NCBI GenBank assembly: GCA_002692105.1
Contig: NZKG01000009.1
Coordinates: 97,305-131,048 of the forward strand
Source of the DNA: Marinoscillum sp.
GTDB lineage: Bacteria > Bacteroidota > Bacteroidia > Cytophagales > MED-G16
Length of the DNA stretch: 33,744 bases
Direction: 5' to 3'
Every line of letters begins with the position of its first letter. Position 1 is the stretch's first letter. The notes beneath the pieces are model-generated. The model was not told where the DNA came from, made no database searches, and saw only the letters and a list, made by a program, of their open reading frames with translations. The position numbers and the translations under genes were made by a program. Positions 1-8,907 of the stretch are shown piece after piece.

Positions 1-833
1 CCTACATAAAGCTTTCTCTTCTTGAGAAAACTATAACCTAAAAACCCAACAAGGGCTTCATCATACCTATAAGATAATCCAACATTTATATTTTCTTTAT
101 ATGTAATCATACCACTCATATCAAATGTGAAGGACCTTGAGTCACTCCTAACTAATAGAAAAGGTTCTAATATTAAATCCCTATCTATTTGAACAAGGTA
201 TTTTCCTAAAAATGAAATATTTATTAAATCCTTATTCACTAAATCATTAATTCCAAAATCAAAAGAAGGTTGGGTGATATTATCTATACCTATACTAAGC
301 AAAAGTTTATTATTGTAGTAAGATAATCCAAGTCCAATATCAGGTTTTGACTGAGTCTGTCTACCACCAACATTAAATGGATCGGCAGGATTTACAAATA
401 CCAATGAATTAAAATTCATGGTAGAACTCTTAAAGTTTGGAGAAATACTGAACGACAGATTAGAATTATTAATTTTTTTCTTGATAGCTATATAAGGAGA
501 AAAAATAAATGTCTCCTTAGGACCAAGGTTATCTGAGATTAAATTGAAACCAAAAGAATACAATTTATCTCTAGTTTTTAAATTGAGAGATAATATTCCT
601 GTATTTGGAGAGTTGTCAGAGCTGTATAGATTTGTAGGGGTATAATTTGCCCACTGCGATCTATAGACTAAGGCTACATTATTATTATCGTAAGTCGAAT
701 TTAGACTGGGATTTACAATTCCTGGGTTAGTAAAATATGTACTAAAATAGGGTTGCTGCTGAGCTTTTATCTGGGAAGCTAATGCTAAATTCAGAATAAA
801 TAAAAGAAAAAAATTATGAGGAGATCTAAACAT
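1..833 (-). CDS. PorP/SprF-family type IX secretion membrane protein (partial)
   Basis: The minus-strand frame opens at an ATG at 831-833 and runs off the window start, giving about 277 residues; family members are usually near 300, so only the C-terminal end is missing. It begins with a Sec signal peptide (MFRSPHNFFLLFILN..., likely cleaved near SQIKAQ) followed by the family's typical N-terminus, QQPYFSTYFTNPGIVNPSLN. The rest alternates short beta-strand-like segments (for example GFNLISDNLGP and IGLGLSYYNNK), as expected of an outer-membrane beta-barrel. PorP/SprF proteins are T9SS-associated and several act in outer-membrane attachment or secretion of surface proteins. Its start overlaps the end of the HemD-like gene by 8 nt, so the two are probably co-translated. 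Family assignment is firm; the specific role of this paralogue is unknown. Confidence 0.88.
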   Translation of the reverse strand, partial: MFRSPHNFFLLFILNLALASQIKAQQQPYFSTYFTNPGIVNPSLNSTYDNNNVALVYRSQWANYTPTNLYSSDNSPNTGILSLNLKTRDKLYSFGFNLISDNLGPKETFIFSPYIAIKKKINNSNLSFSISPNFKSSTMNFNSLVFVNPADPFNVGGRQTQSKPDIGLGLSYYNNKLLLSIGIDNITQPSFDFGINDLVNKDLINISFLGKYLVQIDRDLILEPFLLVRSDSRSFTFDMSGMITYKENINVGLSYRYDEALVGFLGYSFLKKRKLYV

Positions 834-1614
834 TTGACTGCTTAATATATAGTTCAATAGCTCTAGTCATCGATGGGATGTCTTTCATTGGAGCCTTGAT
901 GTCAAGCTTTAAATTATTTTCTTTTACTGCCTTAGCAGTATTTTTACCAAACCCCGCAATTCTAGTATTATTTTGTTCAAATTCAGGAAAATTTTTGACC
1001 AAGGAGTCAATTCCATATGGAGTATAAAATACTAGAATATCATAAAACACTTTCTTTAATTTTTTTAGGTCACTTGGAACTGTATTATAAATAATTGCCT
1101 CTGAGTAGGTACATTCCTGTTCTTTCAAGAAATCTGATATAGTATCTCTTGTAATATTAGAGCAGGGGAATAAGTACTTCTCATCTGGAAATTTTTTCAT
1201 AGTCTCTTTCATAACGGTTAATAGCTCTGCAATGGTTCTCTCTCCAGTAAATATTTTTCTTTTTCTTATAACAATATACTTCTGTAGGTAGTTAGCAGTC
1301 TGTTCAGAAATACAGAAATATTTCATATCCGTTGGGATAGTTACATTCATACCGTCAGCTATTCTGAAGAAGTGATCCACGGCGTTTCTACTTGTAAAAA
1401 TAATTGCTGAATGGTTCAGAATATTTATTTTTTGTTTTCTAAACTCTTTTATAGAAACTGGATCAATTTTTATAAAGGGAATAAAATCTACTTTTAAATC
1501 ATACTGATTAGCTAATCTTAGAAATGGATTATTTTGATCTTTTGGTACTGGCTGATCTACTAAAATAGACTTTACGGGGTTAAGTCTTTTCTTATCATAT
1601 TTAATTTCACTCAT
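826..1614 (-). CDS. HemD-like (uroporphyrinogen-III synthase fold) protein, T9SS-linked paralogue
   Basis: A 262-residue protein of the HemD fold. Visible family features are the IIFTSRNAVDHFFRI segment (about residues 72-86), the YFCISEQTANYLQKY segment, and the C-terminal IAGFGKNTAKAVKENNLKL stretch that matches the usual synthase motif. The frame extends to a TTG at 1620, but the ATG at 1614 two codons later is the better start. A second, separate HemD lies in the heme operon at 29421-30143, so this copy is not needed to explain heme synthesis. It sits between DUF4271 and PorP/SprF, all on the minus strand. This branch of HemD-like proteins is common in Bacteroidota in this setting. I infer a role other than tetrapyrrole synthesis, perhaps envelope or T9SS related; annotation pipelines will call it uroporphyrinogen-III synthase. 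Confidence 0.82.
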   Translation of the reverse strand: MSEIKYDKKRLNPVKSILVDQPVPKDQNNPFLRLANQYDLKVDFIPFIKIDPVSIKEFRKQKINILNHSAIIFTSRNAVDHFFRIADGMNVTIPTDMKYFCISEQTANYLQKYIVIRKRKIFTGERTIAELLTVMKETMKKFPDEKYLFPCSNITRDTISDFLKEQECTYSEAIIYNTVPSDLKKLKKVFYDILVFYTPYGIDSLVKNFPEFEQNNTRIAGFGKNTAKAVKENNLKLDIKAPMKDIPSMTRAIELYIKQSNV

Positions 1615-1663
1615 AAGCAAGGATTATTTATATAAAGTTAACTAATTGCAATTTAAAATATTA

Positions 1664-2407
1664 TTAATAAAAAAAGTTGAGGAGATCATCAAAAAAATTT
1701 AATATAAAAAGAGGGTCAAAGAATAAAAGTGAGGGGATTACATCAGCTAAAAATATTAATAAAATTATTTTAGATGGTTTCTCACTAATTATTTTAATAG
1801 AAAAATTATAAAGTATAACGGGCCTTGAAATTACTAATAACATTTTCATAAAAATAAAGACGCTGAAACCCATATCGAAAGAAAATACCACGTATGCCAA
1901 GTAACTTATAAGCATATTTATAAAGGAAATATTTATTGTGACTCTAATAAAATTCATTAAATATATTTGTTTGTACTTATTGGTAAAGTCAAATAATAAA
2001 AATATCGCTAAGATTAAGAACAACCTAAAACAAAAGAAAATCAAAAGTAAAAATGATAAGGTAACCCACTGCTCAAGGATAGACCAATTGTTTATAGATT
2101 TAATTATAATATTTTGAGAGTCAGTGATTATGAAAACTGAAAAAAATGAAATTATTAAAGAATAAATAATTAACGGGAATATATTTTGAAAACTATATAA
2201 GCTACTTCGATAAAAAAAATCCTCTTTATTACCTAAGTATATTATATGCCTTAAATTAAAATATTTTTTAAAAAAAAATGGAGAGTTTACCTTATAGTAA
2301 CAAAGGAAAAGGGAAATTATAAAAACAGAAATAAGAATTGAATTATAATCATAATTAGATTTAAGTTGTGAAACTAAAAAAATAAGATGTCCGGGATATA
2401 CATTCAT
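1664..2407 (-). CDS. DUF4271 multi-pass membrane protein
   Basis: A very hydrophobic protein of about 247 residues with some five to six predicted membrane segments (for example SILISVFIISLFLCYY, FPLIIYSLIISFFSVFII, WVTLSFLLLIFFCFRLFLIL). The LGNKEDFFYRSSLYSFQNIF stretch between the first two segments is characteristic of DUF4271, a Bacteroidota family of unknown function. The start is uncertain. ATG codons exist at 2449 and 2407; both lie inside the 5' end of divergent hemW, which starts at 2387. I chose 2407 because it leaves about 18 residues before the first membrane helix, close to the family norm. The next gene in the same direction is the HemD-like gene 49 nt downstream, then PorP/SprF, suggesting one envelope-related operon. 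Confidence 0.75.
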   Translation of the reverse strand: MNVYPGHLIFLVSQLKSNYDYNSILISVFIISLFLCYYKVNSPFFFKKYFNLRHIIYLGNKEDFFYRSSLYSFQNIFPLIIYSLIISFFSVFIITDSQNIIIKSINNWSILEQWVTLSFLLLIFFCFRLFLILAIFLLFDFTNKYKQIYLMNFIRVTINISFINMLISYLAYVVFSFDMGFSVFIFMKMLLVISRPVILYNFSIKIISEKPSKIILLIFLADVIPSLLFFDPLFILNFFDDLLNFFY

Positions 2408-3505
2408 ATACCATTCTGTAAAAAAGCTTGTATTTATTGTGACTTCCATTTTAGTACACTAAAAAATCATTCGGAAATTATAAATTCGATATTAGTCGAA
2501 ATTGATCTCAATCAAAAAGAATTTAAAAAAAATAATATATCAACTATATATTTTGGTGGGGGCACGCCTTCAATAATTGATAGTAAACTAATTGAAAAAT
2601 TAATGAAATCTATCCTCGATAATCATTCCATAAATGATAATTGTGAAATAACAATTGAAGCCAACCCCGACGATATCACGGATAAGAATATTAAATCATG
2701 GAAGAAAATAGGGTTCAACAGGATAAGCTTAGGTGTCCAAACTTTCAATGATTTATGTTTAAAAAAATTAAATAGAATTCATAATAAGGAGGATGCTATA
2801 TCAGCAATTAAAAAAATAAAGAAAGAGTTTAAAAACTATTCTGTTGATATCATGTTCGGGACACCAGGCTCTACCATTGAAACTTTAAGGGAAGATTTAA
2901 CACACATAAAAAAATTAAATCCACCACATATTTCCATTTATAGCCTAGATGTTGAGAATACAACACCACTTCACAAGATGATAGAAAATAATAAAATAAA
3001 AATGCCTACTAGCTCTCTGGTATCAGAACAGTTTGATATCATATCTATGGAAATGGAGCGTATGGGATATATAAACTATGAGATATCAAGTTTTTGTAGA
3101 AAAGGGTTACAATCTAGACATAATTCTAATTACTGGTGTAATAAAAAATATATTGGTTATGGTCCTGGAGCACATTCCTATGATAAAAAATATAGATATT
3201 GGAATGTAAGTGATAATCAAAAATACATTTATAAAATAAATAATCTGCTTCCTGTTTTTGATAAGGAAGAATTAACAAAGGTTCAGAAGGTTAATGAATA
3301 TATTTTGACAAAAATCCGAACAATGGAGGGTGTTAATATCTCTGATTTAGAAAAAATCATGGGAATAAACTTGATTAAAATAAAAAAGAGAGAAATACAA
3401 TTACTTAAAGATAAATCAATGATAGAAGATTCAGAAAATTGTATTGTCTTAACGAAAGAGGGGAAAAAAATAATTGATCATATAGTTGAGAAAATAACTA
3501 TTTAA
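2387..3505 (+). CDS. hemW: HemW, radical SAM heme chaperone
   Basis: A 372-residue radical SAM protein. The cluster motif is CKKACIYC (Cys11, Cys15, Cys18) followed by Asp-Phe, as in HemW; true HemN enzymes have a further Cys two residues on, which is absent here. Downstream come the GGGTPS SAM-binding motif, the NRISLGVQTFND segment, and the RHNSNYW signature (HNxxYW) of HemW near residue 246. HemW proteins bind heme and deliver it to client proteins such as respiratory enzymes, and do not oxidise coproporphyrinogen. The genuine HemN is at 24770-26146, which supports separate roles. The 3' end overlaps convergent uvrA by 8 nt, and the 5' end overlaps the DUF4271 reading frame. Confidence 0.93.
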   Translation: MSGIYIHIPFCKKACIYCDFHFSTLKNHSEIINSILVEIDLNQKEFKKNNISTIYFGGGTPSIIDSKLIEKLMKSILDNHSINDNCEITIEANPDDITDKNIKSWKKIGFNRISLGVQTFNDLCLKKLNRIHNKEDAISAIKKIKKEFKNYSVDIMFGTPGSTIETLREDLTHIKKLNPPHISIYSLDVENTTPLHKMIENNKIKMPTSSLVSEQFDIISMEMERMGYINYEISSFCRKGLQSRHNSNYWCNKKYIGYGPGAHSYDKKYRYWNVSDNQKYIYKINNLLPVFDKEELTKVQKVNEYILTKIRTMEGVNISDLEKIMGINLIKIKKREIQLLKDKSMIEDSENCIVLTKEGKKIIDHIVEKITI

Positions 3506-6308
3506 TTAATTCTTTTTTCAGATATTTAGATGTTTCCCCAACACTAAAGTTTACTACTTCCTCTGGGCTTCCTTGTGATATTATTTTACCTCCTTCGTCA
3601 CCTCCTTCAGGTCCTATATCAATTATATGATCTGCACATTTTATTACATCCATATTATGTTCAATAATTATCACTGAATTTCCTTTATCTACTAGCCTAT
3701 CAATTACTAACATCAAGTTTTTAATATCATTAAAGTGTAGACCAGTCGTTGGTTCGTCAAGAATGAATAACGTATTCCCAGTATCCCTCTTATACAATTC
3801 AGAGGCTAACTTCACTCTCTGTGCTTCTCCTCCAGATAACATTGTTGACTGTTGCCCCAGAGAGATGTAACCTAGTCCAACGTCATTAAGTGCCTTTAAC
3901 TTATCTGATATTTTAGGTTGCTTACTAAAAAAAATTACCGCCTCAGAAACCGTCATCTCTAGTACGTCTGATATCGATTTACCTTTAAACCTGACCTCTA
4001 AGGTTTCCCGGTTGTATCTCTTGCCTTGGCAAGACTCACACTTGACAAACACATTAGGCAAAAAATCCATCTCAACTAACCTCAGTCCTCCTCCTCTACA
4101 TTCTTCACATCTACCGCCTTTAACATTAAAAGAAAAAGCACCTTGTTTGAATCCTCTTATTTTTGATTCACTTAATGAAGAAAATAAATTCCTAATATGA
4201 GTAAATACTCCAGTATATGTAGCCGGATTTGACCTTGGAGTTCTTCCAATAGGTGACTGATCGACTTCTATTATTTTATTAATATTTTTTATCCCTCTAA
4301 TATCAAGGTAAGGCAGTGGAATTTTTCTAGATCTATTAATTTCTTTTTTTATTATCGCTGATAATGTACCGTGAATTAGAGATGACTTACCGCTTCCTGA
4401 GACGCCCGTGACACAAATCAACTTACCTAATGGAAATTCACAATTTACATCCTTAAGGTTATTTCCTGAGGCACCAAGAAGGCTAATAGACTTTCCGTTA
4501 CCCTTCCTCCTTTTGTGGGGGACAATTATATCAATTTCCCTCTTTAAAAATTTAGAGGTTGTTGAGTTATTACTTGAAAAATTATTCGGATCACCTTCTG
4601 CAACAACAAGACCTCCTTCTTTTCCTGGGCCTGGGCCTATGTCAATAATATGATCAGCTTTAGTCATCATATCTCTGTCATGCTCAACAACAATCACTGT
4701 ATTTCCTAGATCTCTTAGTTCCTTCAGAGAGTTTATTAGTTTATTATTATCTCTTTGGTGGAGACCTATACTCGGCTCATCAAGGATATATAAGACACCA
4801 ACTAATTTTGTGCCAACTTGCGTCGCTAGTCTAATCCTTTGAGCCTCTCCCCCAGATAATGTTCGAAGTGGCCTGTCCAAGCTTAAGTAATCAAGTCCAA
4901 GGTTGACCATAAGGTCTACCCTCTGTTTAATTTCCTTTAGGATTGGTTTAGCTATTAACCTCTGCCTACTATCTAAACCTCCTTCTGCATTTTTCATCCA
5001 TAAGCTAAATTCCTTAATACTCATTGAGTTTAATTCAAAAATAGACGTATCATTAATTTTAAAATTTAAGGATTCTTTTTTCAGACGTCTCCCACCACAC
5101 TCAGAACAATTATCTTTTGTCACAAAATCATCCATAAACTCTTTAGTTTTTCCTGCTCTAAATTTTCTGGTCTTATTAATAAAACCCACTACACCATCAT
5201 AGTTGGTATGCCATAGGGTTCCTGGATATTTAGATGATTCAACTGCAACACTAATTTTTTTTCCGTATACAATTTTATTTAAGACTTCCTCAGGGATATC
5301 TTTAATAGGTGTAGATATGTCTAAACCCTCTTTTTTTAAAATTGCTTCTATTTTTTTAAATACCCACATATCTCTATACTGACCAAGGGGAAGAATTCCC
5401 CCTCTGCTAATACTAAGATTCTTATCTTCAATAATTGTGTCCATATGGATATGATCAACTTCGCCAATACCTTTACAGGACTCACACCACCCATATGGAG
5501 AGTTAAAAGAGAAACTATTTGGTGATGGCTCCTCATAAGAAATTCCTGAATCAGGGTCTACAAGATTCTTAGAGAAAAAAGTCGAGTTATTATTTTCATC
5601 TACTATATATAATGTTTTATCACCACTCTTCAAAGCCAAATCTATAGAGTCGGTTAACCTCAAAATATTTTCTTTATTAATTGTAAGCTTATCAATTACA
5701 ATCTCAATATCGTGAATAACATATCTGTCTAATTGTAAATTCTTTGTTATCTCTATTACCTCTCCATCTACCCTCACATTAGCAAACCCTCTTCTCCTAA
5801 TCTGAATGAAAAGCTCTTTGTAGTGGCCTTTTCTTCCCTTTACAACCGGGGCAGTTAATATTACCTTTTTATTATTAAATTTTTTGATAACATTTTCTAC
5901 AATCTGATCCATTGTCTGAATAACCATTTTTGCTCCTGTCAAATAGGAATATGCTACTGAAGCGCGAGCATAAAGCAACCTTAGAAAATCATATATCTCA
6001 GTAAGTGTTCCCACTGTTGATCTTGGGTTTTTTGATGTAGTCTTCTGCTCAATTGATATAACAGGAGATAGTCCATTGATTTTATCTACATCTGGTCTTT
6101 CAAGAGTACCTATGAAGGAACGGGCATATGCAGAAAAACTTTCCATGTATCTTCTTTGGCCTTCAGCATATATAGTATTAAAAGCTAGAGAACTTTTTCC
6201 ACTACCTGATACACCCGTAATCACAATAAGTTTGTTCTTCTCGAAAGAAAGGTCTATGTTTTTAAGATTATTCTCTCTTGCCCCTAGAATTTGAATAGTG
6301 TTTTTCAT
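3498..6308 (-). CDS. uvrA: UvrABC excinuclease subunit A
   Basis: A 936-residue protein of full length. The first P-loop is GVSGSGKSS (residues 32-40) and the second, GVSGSGKSSLIHGTL, lies near residue 640. Two ABC signature motifs are seen (LSGGEAQRIRLATQV and LSGGEAQRVKLASEL), each followed by a Walker B (LYILDEPSIGLH, LFILDEPTTGLH). Zinc-binding pairs are CESC and CSEC in the first half and CEEC and CESC in the second. UvrA dimers scan DNA for helix-distorting lesions and load UvrB in nucleotide excision repair in the cytoplasm. The gene starts 2 nt after the stop of the TIGR01777 epimerase gene, so the two are probably cotranscribed. Its 3' end overlaps hemW by 8 nt in convergent orientation. 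Confidence 0.97.
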   Translation of the reverse strand: MKNTIQILGARENNLKNIDLSFEKNKLIVITGVSGSGKSSLAFNTIYAEGQRRYMESFSAYARSFIGTLERPDVDKINGLSPVISIEQKTTSKNPRSTVGTLTEIYDFLRLLYARASVAYSYLTGAKMVIQTMDQIVENVIKKFNNKKVILTAPVVKGRKGHYKELFIQIRRRGFANVRVDGEVIEITKNLQLDRYVIHDIEIVIDKLTINKENILRLTDSIDLALKSGDKTLYIVDENNNSTFFSKNLVDPDSGISYEEPSPNSFSFNSPYGWCESCKGIGEVDHIHMDTIIEDKNLSISRGGILPLGQYRDMWVFKKIEAILKKEGLDISTPIKDIPEEVLNKIVYGKKISVAVESSKYPGTLWHTNYDGVVGFINKTRKFRAGKTKEFMDDFVTKDNCSECGGRRLKKESLNFKINDTSIFELNSMSIKEFSLWMKNAEGGLDSRQRLIAKPILKEIKQRVDLMVNLGLDYLSLDRPLRTLSGGEAQRIRLATQVGTKLVGVLYILDEPSIGLHQRDNNKLINSLKELRDLGNTVIVVEHDRDMMTKADHIIDIGPGPGKEGGLVVAEGDPNNFSSNNSTTSKFLKREIDIIVPHKRRKGNGKSISLLGASGNNLKDVNCEFPLGKLICVTGVSGSGKSSLIHGTLSAIIKKEINRSRKIPLPYLDIRGIKNINKIIEVDQSPIGRTPRSNPATYTGVFTHIRNLFSSLSESKIRGFKQGAFSFNVKGGRCEECRGGGLRLVEMDFLPNVFVKCESCQGKRYNRETLEVRFKGKSISDVLEMTVSEAVIFFSKQPKISDKLKALNDVGLGYISLGQQSTMLSGGEAQRVKLASELYKRDTGNTLFILDEPTTGLHFNDIKNLMLVIDRLVDKGNSVIIIEHNMDVIKCADHIIDIGPEGGDEGGKIISQGSPEEVVNFSVGETSKYLKKELIK

Positions 6309-6310
6309 TA

Positions 6311-7222
6311 TTAAGAGTAAATATCTTTGAGAGCTTTATTAATATTTGAAAAAGAAAACTTAAAGCCGCTGTCAATAATTTTTTTTGATGAAATATTTAA
6401 TCCATTCAAGACGAGAGAAGATTGTTCTCCAAATAGAAGCCTTACTATAAATGAAGGGGCAATAAGGAATGTAGGGTATAGGGGTCTATATAATACAGAG
6501 GCTAACTCTTTAGTAAACTCCCTGTTAGATATTACCTGAGGAGTGACTGCATTGAAGACACCCTGCATTTTCTTATCTTTGATAGAGCTCTTAATAATAT
6601 TAACCATATCATTTATGTGAATCCAACTTATCAACTGTGAACCACTTCCGATTGGTACACCCATAAATAATTTAAAAATCGGGTATAATTTTTTTAAAAC
6701 TCCACCCTCCTTTGAGAGGACTAATCCAATTCTAAGGATAACTGATCTTATCCCTAATTTTTGAAATTCCATAGATTCTTTTTCCCATTTCTCTACAACT
6801 TCAGATAAAAAATCCTCTCCCATTTTATCTTCTTCAATCTGCTTAGATTTAGTATTTTTCTTGTAGTATCCAGATGCTGACGCCCCGACATATACCTCTG
6901 GCTTATGTTTCAAGGTTTTTATATGATCTAATAATAATTTTGTTGAGTTAACTCTACTATCCAAAATTTTATTTTTGTATGAAACCGTCCACCTTGAACC
7001 ATCTATAGACGCCCCAGCCAGGTTAATAACATAACTGATTCTGGGGATTGTAGATAGGTTCAGTTTTCCTTCATTTGGATCCCAATTTATATAATTAATA
7101 TTGTTGTGAGTCCTAGAGCTAGATCTTGTAAGGACATAAATCACAAATTCTTTTTTTGAGATAGACTGAATTAAACTTTTTCCAATGAGTCCTGTTCCTC
7201 CTGTAATTAAAATAGATTTCAT
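6311..7222 (-). CDS. TIGR01777-family NAD(P)-dependent epimerase-like protein
   Basis: A 303-residue extended short-chain dehydrogenase. The nucleotide-binding motif GGTGLIGKSL lies at residues 7-16, followed by the family stretch YVINLAGASIDGSRW. The segment VGASASGYY supplies the Ser and Tyr of the active-site region, and a C-terminal DUF1731-like region (FGEQSSLVLNGLNISSKKI) closes the protein. This architecture is that of the YfcH/TIGR01777 group, whose substrate is not known; plastid relatives (GIANT CHLOROPLAST 1 / SulA) affect cell or plastid division. It sits 2 nt upstream of uvrA on the same strand. Divergent from the hypothetical gene at 7262, with 39 bp between the two starts. Confidence 0.88.
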   Translation of the reverse strand: MKSILITGGTGLIGKSLIQSISKKEFVIYVLTRSSSRTHNNINYINWDPNEGKLNLSTIPRISYVINLAGASIDGSRWTVSYKNKILDSRVNSTKLLLDHIKTLKHKPEVYVGASASGYYKKNTKSKQIEEDKMGEDFLSEVVEKWEKESMEFQKLGIRSVILRIGLVLSKEGGVLKKLYPIFKLFMGVPIGSGSQLISWIHINDMVNIIKSSIKDKKMQGVFNAVTPQVISNREFTKELASVLYRPLYPTFLIAPSFIVRLLFGEQSSLVLNGLNISSKKIIDSGFKFSFSNINKALKDIYS

Positions 7223-7261
7223 ATTATTGCAAATAACTTTACTACGTAGATCACCTAGGAT

Positions 7262-7900
7262 ATGATTTCAATTAAGAAACTAATTCCCATTTTAATAATT
7301 ATTTCTAACAATGCCCTTGGAAATATATCAAATGATAATTCACAAATATCAAGTTTAATCTTCTCAAATATCAAAGAAAAAAAAATTGAGATAGATGAAG
7401 TCTCATACCTTGCTTTATCTTTAGAAATATTACTCCCAAAAAAAATTGTTCAAAATGAACTTGAAAAGTTATACAATAAAATAGGGAAATTTAAGAAAGA
7501 AAAAAAAGTAATTACATGTGAAGTTAGATCTAAAGGTGAGTCACTATCTTTTTTTTCTACCATAGAAAAAAATAAGAAAAAAGTTGTGCTTAATGTTTCA
7601 GATGGTGAGGAATTAATTAATAGAGTTTCATTAGCTAACGTATTAGATTCATTTAAAAAAATTCTGATGAGAAGATTCCTGAATGATTACATCAAAAAAA
7701 TAGAGGATGATATTTCAAAAACTGATAAGACACAAAATAGAATTATCAGAAATAATCCAAAAAAATTAGAAATGAATATTGGAATACTTTATAACATATA
7801 TCAGAGAAACGAGTCAAAAAAAATAAGATTAAAAGCAAGCCTAGAGTCTCTATATGAGGAGCTTGATAAAGTAAAAAATCAGTTTAATTCAATAAAATAA
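7262..7900 (+). CDS. Hypothetical secreted, lysine-rich helical protein
   Basis: A 212-residue protein that I do not recognise. The N-terminus (MISIKKLIPILIIISNNALG) looks like a Sec signal peptide, although the hydrophobic core is short. The mature part is rich in Lys, Glu, Ile and Asn, and the last 80 residues look like a long helix or coiled coil (around KKLEMNIGILYNIYQRNESK and LESLYEELDKVKNQF). There is a single Cys, near residue 84. Codon and base use are extremely A-rich, more so than the neighbours, though this may simply reflect its Lys/Asn content. It is convergent with moxR, with one base between the stop codons. A periplasmic role is inferred only from the signal-like N-terminus. 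Confidence 0.6.
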   Translation: MISIKKLIPILIIISNNALGNISNDNSQISSLIFSNIKEKKIEIDEVSYLALSLEILLPKKIVQNELEKLYNKIGKFKKEKKVITCEVRSKGESLSFFSTIEKNKKKVVLNVSDGEELINRVSLANVLDSFKKILMRRFLNDYIKKIEDDISKTDKTQNRIIRNNPKKLEMNIGILYNIYQRNESKKIRLKASLESLYEELDKVKNQFNSIK

Positions 7901-7901
7901 A

Positions 7902-8864
7902 TTAAGAATTAACCTCTACTTTCTCTAAGATTTGAGATATGATTTCTGAAGAACTTATGCCATCAGCCTCAGCTTCAAAATTTAAAATTATCCTGTGGTT
8001 TAAAACATCTTGGGCAACTTCTTTAATGTCATCAGGTGTAACGTAATCTCTGTTATTCATAAAAGCATTTGCCTTACCCGCCAAAGAAAGGTTAATACTT
8101 GCTCTTGGTGATGCCCCAAAAGATATATATTCTTTAATCTCATCCAAATTCACAGATGAAGGGTCCCTTGACGCAAATATAATTTGAACAATATATTTCT
8201 CTACTGATTCTGAGAGAGTTATGTCATTGATAGAGTTTTTGATAGATGTTATATCTTTTTTTGATAAAATAGTTTTGACTTTGCCCTTAAAGTTTAAGTC
8301 AGTCATCCTCTGCATTATCTTTAGTTCTTCCTCCTGAGAGGGATAATCGATATTTAGTTTCATCATAAACCTGTCTCTCTGCGCCTCGGGTAGTGGGTAT
8401 GTCCCCTCCTGATCGATAGGGTTCTGTGTTGCCAATACCAGAAAAGGTGTGTCTAATTTAAATGTGTCATCTCCTATTGTGACTTGCCTCTCCTGCATAG
8501 ACTCAAGAAGAGCAGACTGGACTTTGGCCGGAGACCTATTAATTTCATCTGCAAGGACTATATTAGAGAAAACAGGTCCTTTTTTCACTTCAAAAGAACT
8601 CTTTTTCTGGTTATATATCATCGTACCTATGACATCTGAAGGTAATAAATCTGGGGTGAACTGAATTCTATTAAAATTAAGTCTTAAGACGTTTGCTAAA
8701 GTATTTACAGTTAAGGTTTTTGCAAGGCCTGGTACACCTTCCAAGAGAATGTGTCCGTTCGTGAAGAGTCCCATCAAAAGTCTCATAATCATCTTGTCTT
8801 GTCCGACGACAACCTTTCCAACCTCACTCATCACACTCTGAACCTTTAAATAATTATCCTTCAT
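7902..8864 (-). CDS. MoxR-family AAA+ ATPase
   Basis: A 320-residue MoxR/RavA-type AAA+ ATPase. The P-loop is GVPGLAKT (residues 43-50). The Walker B region is IVLADEINRSPAKVQSALLE, and the family motif MQERQVT follows directly. Sensor 1 appears as VLATQNPIDQEGTYPLPEAQ, then the arginine-finger region DRFMMKL; a C-terminal lid contains the ASPRASINL motif. MoxR ATPases usually act with von Willebrand A or DUF58 partners as chaperones for metal-cofactor or envelope proteins, but no such partner is adjacent here, so the client cannot be inferred. It is divergent from the arsC-like gene across an 82-bp intergenic region that carries a palindrome. Confidence 0.92.
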   Translation of the reverse strand: MKDNYLKVQSVMSEVGKVVVGQDKMIMRLLMGLFTNGHILLEGVPGLAKTLTVNTLANVLRLNFNRIQFTPDLLPSDVIGTMIYNQKKSSFEVKKGPVFSNIVLADEINRSPAKVQSALLESMQERQVTIGDDTFKLDTPFLVLATQNPIDQEGTYPLPEAQRDRFMMKLNIDYPSQEEELKIMQRMTDLNFKGKVKTILSKKDITSIKNSINDITLSESVEKYIVQIIFASRDPSSVNLDEIKEYISFGASPRASINLSLAGKANAFMNNRDYVTPDDIKEVAQDVLNHRIILNFEAEADGISSSEIISQILEKVEVNS

Positions 8865-8892
8865 AAAAAATTTTTACAAATTTAACTATTAA

Positions 8893-8907
8893 ATAATCTT
8901 AGATTAT
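8893..8907. promoter_or_regulatory. Candidate operator: perfect 7-1-7 palindrome
   Basis: The sequence ATAATCT-T-AGATTAT is a perfect inverted repeat of 7-nt arms around one central base. It lies midway between the divergent starts of moxR (8864) and the arsC-like gene (8947). The 7-1-7 geometry is the one used by Fur-family boxes, though the bases are not a Fur consensus. In AT-rich DNA such a repeat can arise by chance, so this is only a candidate binding site. Confidence 0.3.

Noticed and set aside
826-1614. Second heme-pathway uroporphyrinogen-III synthase
   Set aside because: Although the fold is HemD, the gene lies among T9SS-type genes and a separate hemD is in the heme operon; I kept the fold assignment but not the pathway role.
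2387-3505. Coproporphyrinogen oxidase (HemN) call for this radical SAM gene
   Set aside because: It lacks the extra cysteine after the CxxxCxxC motif and has the HNxxYW signature of HemW; a true HemN is present at 24770-26146.
4012-5202. Plus-strand open frames inside uvrA (4012-4200, 4408-4653, 4903-5202)
   Set aside because: They are antisense shadows of a well-conserved gene, with no recognisable protein features of their own.
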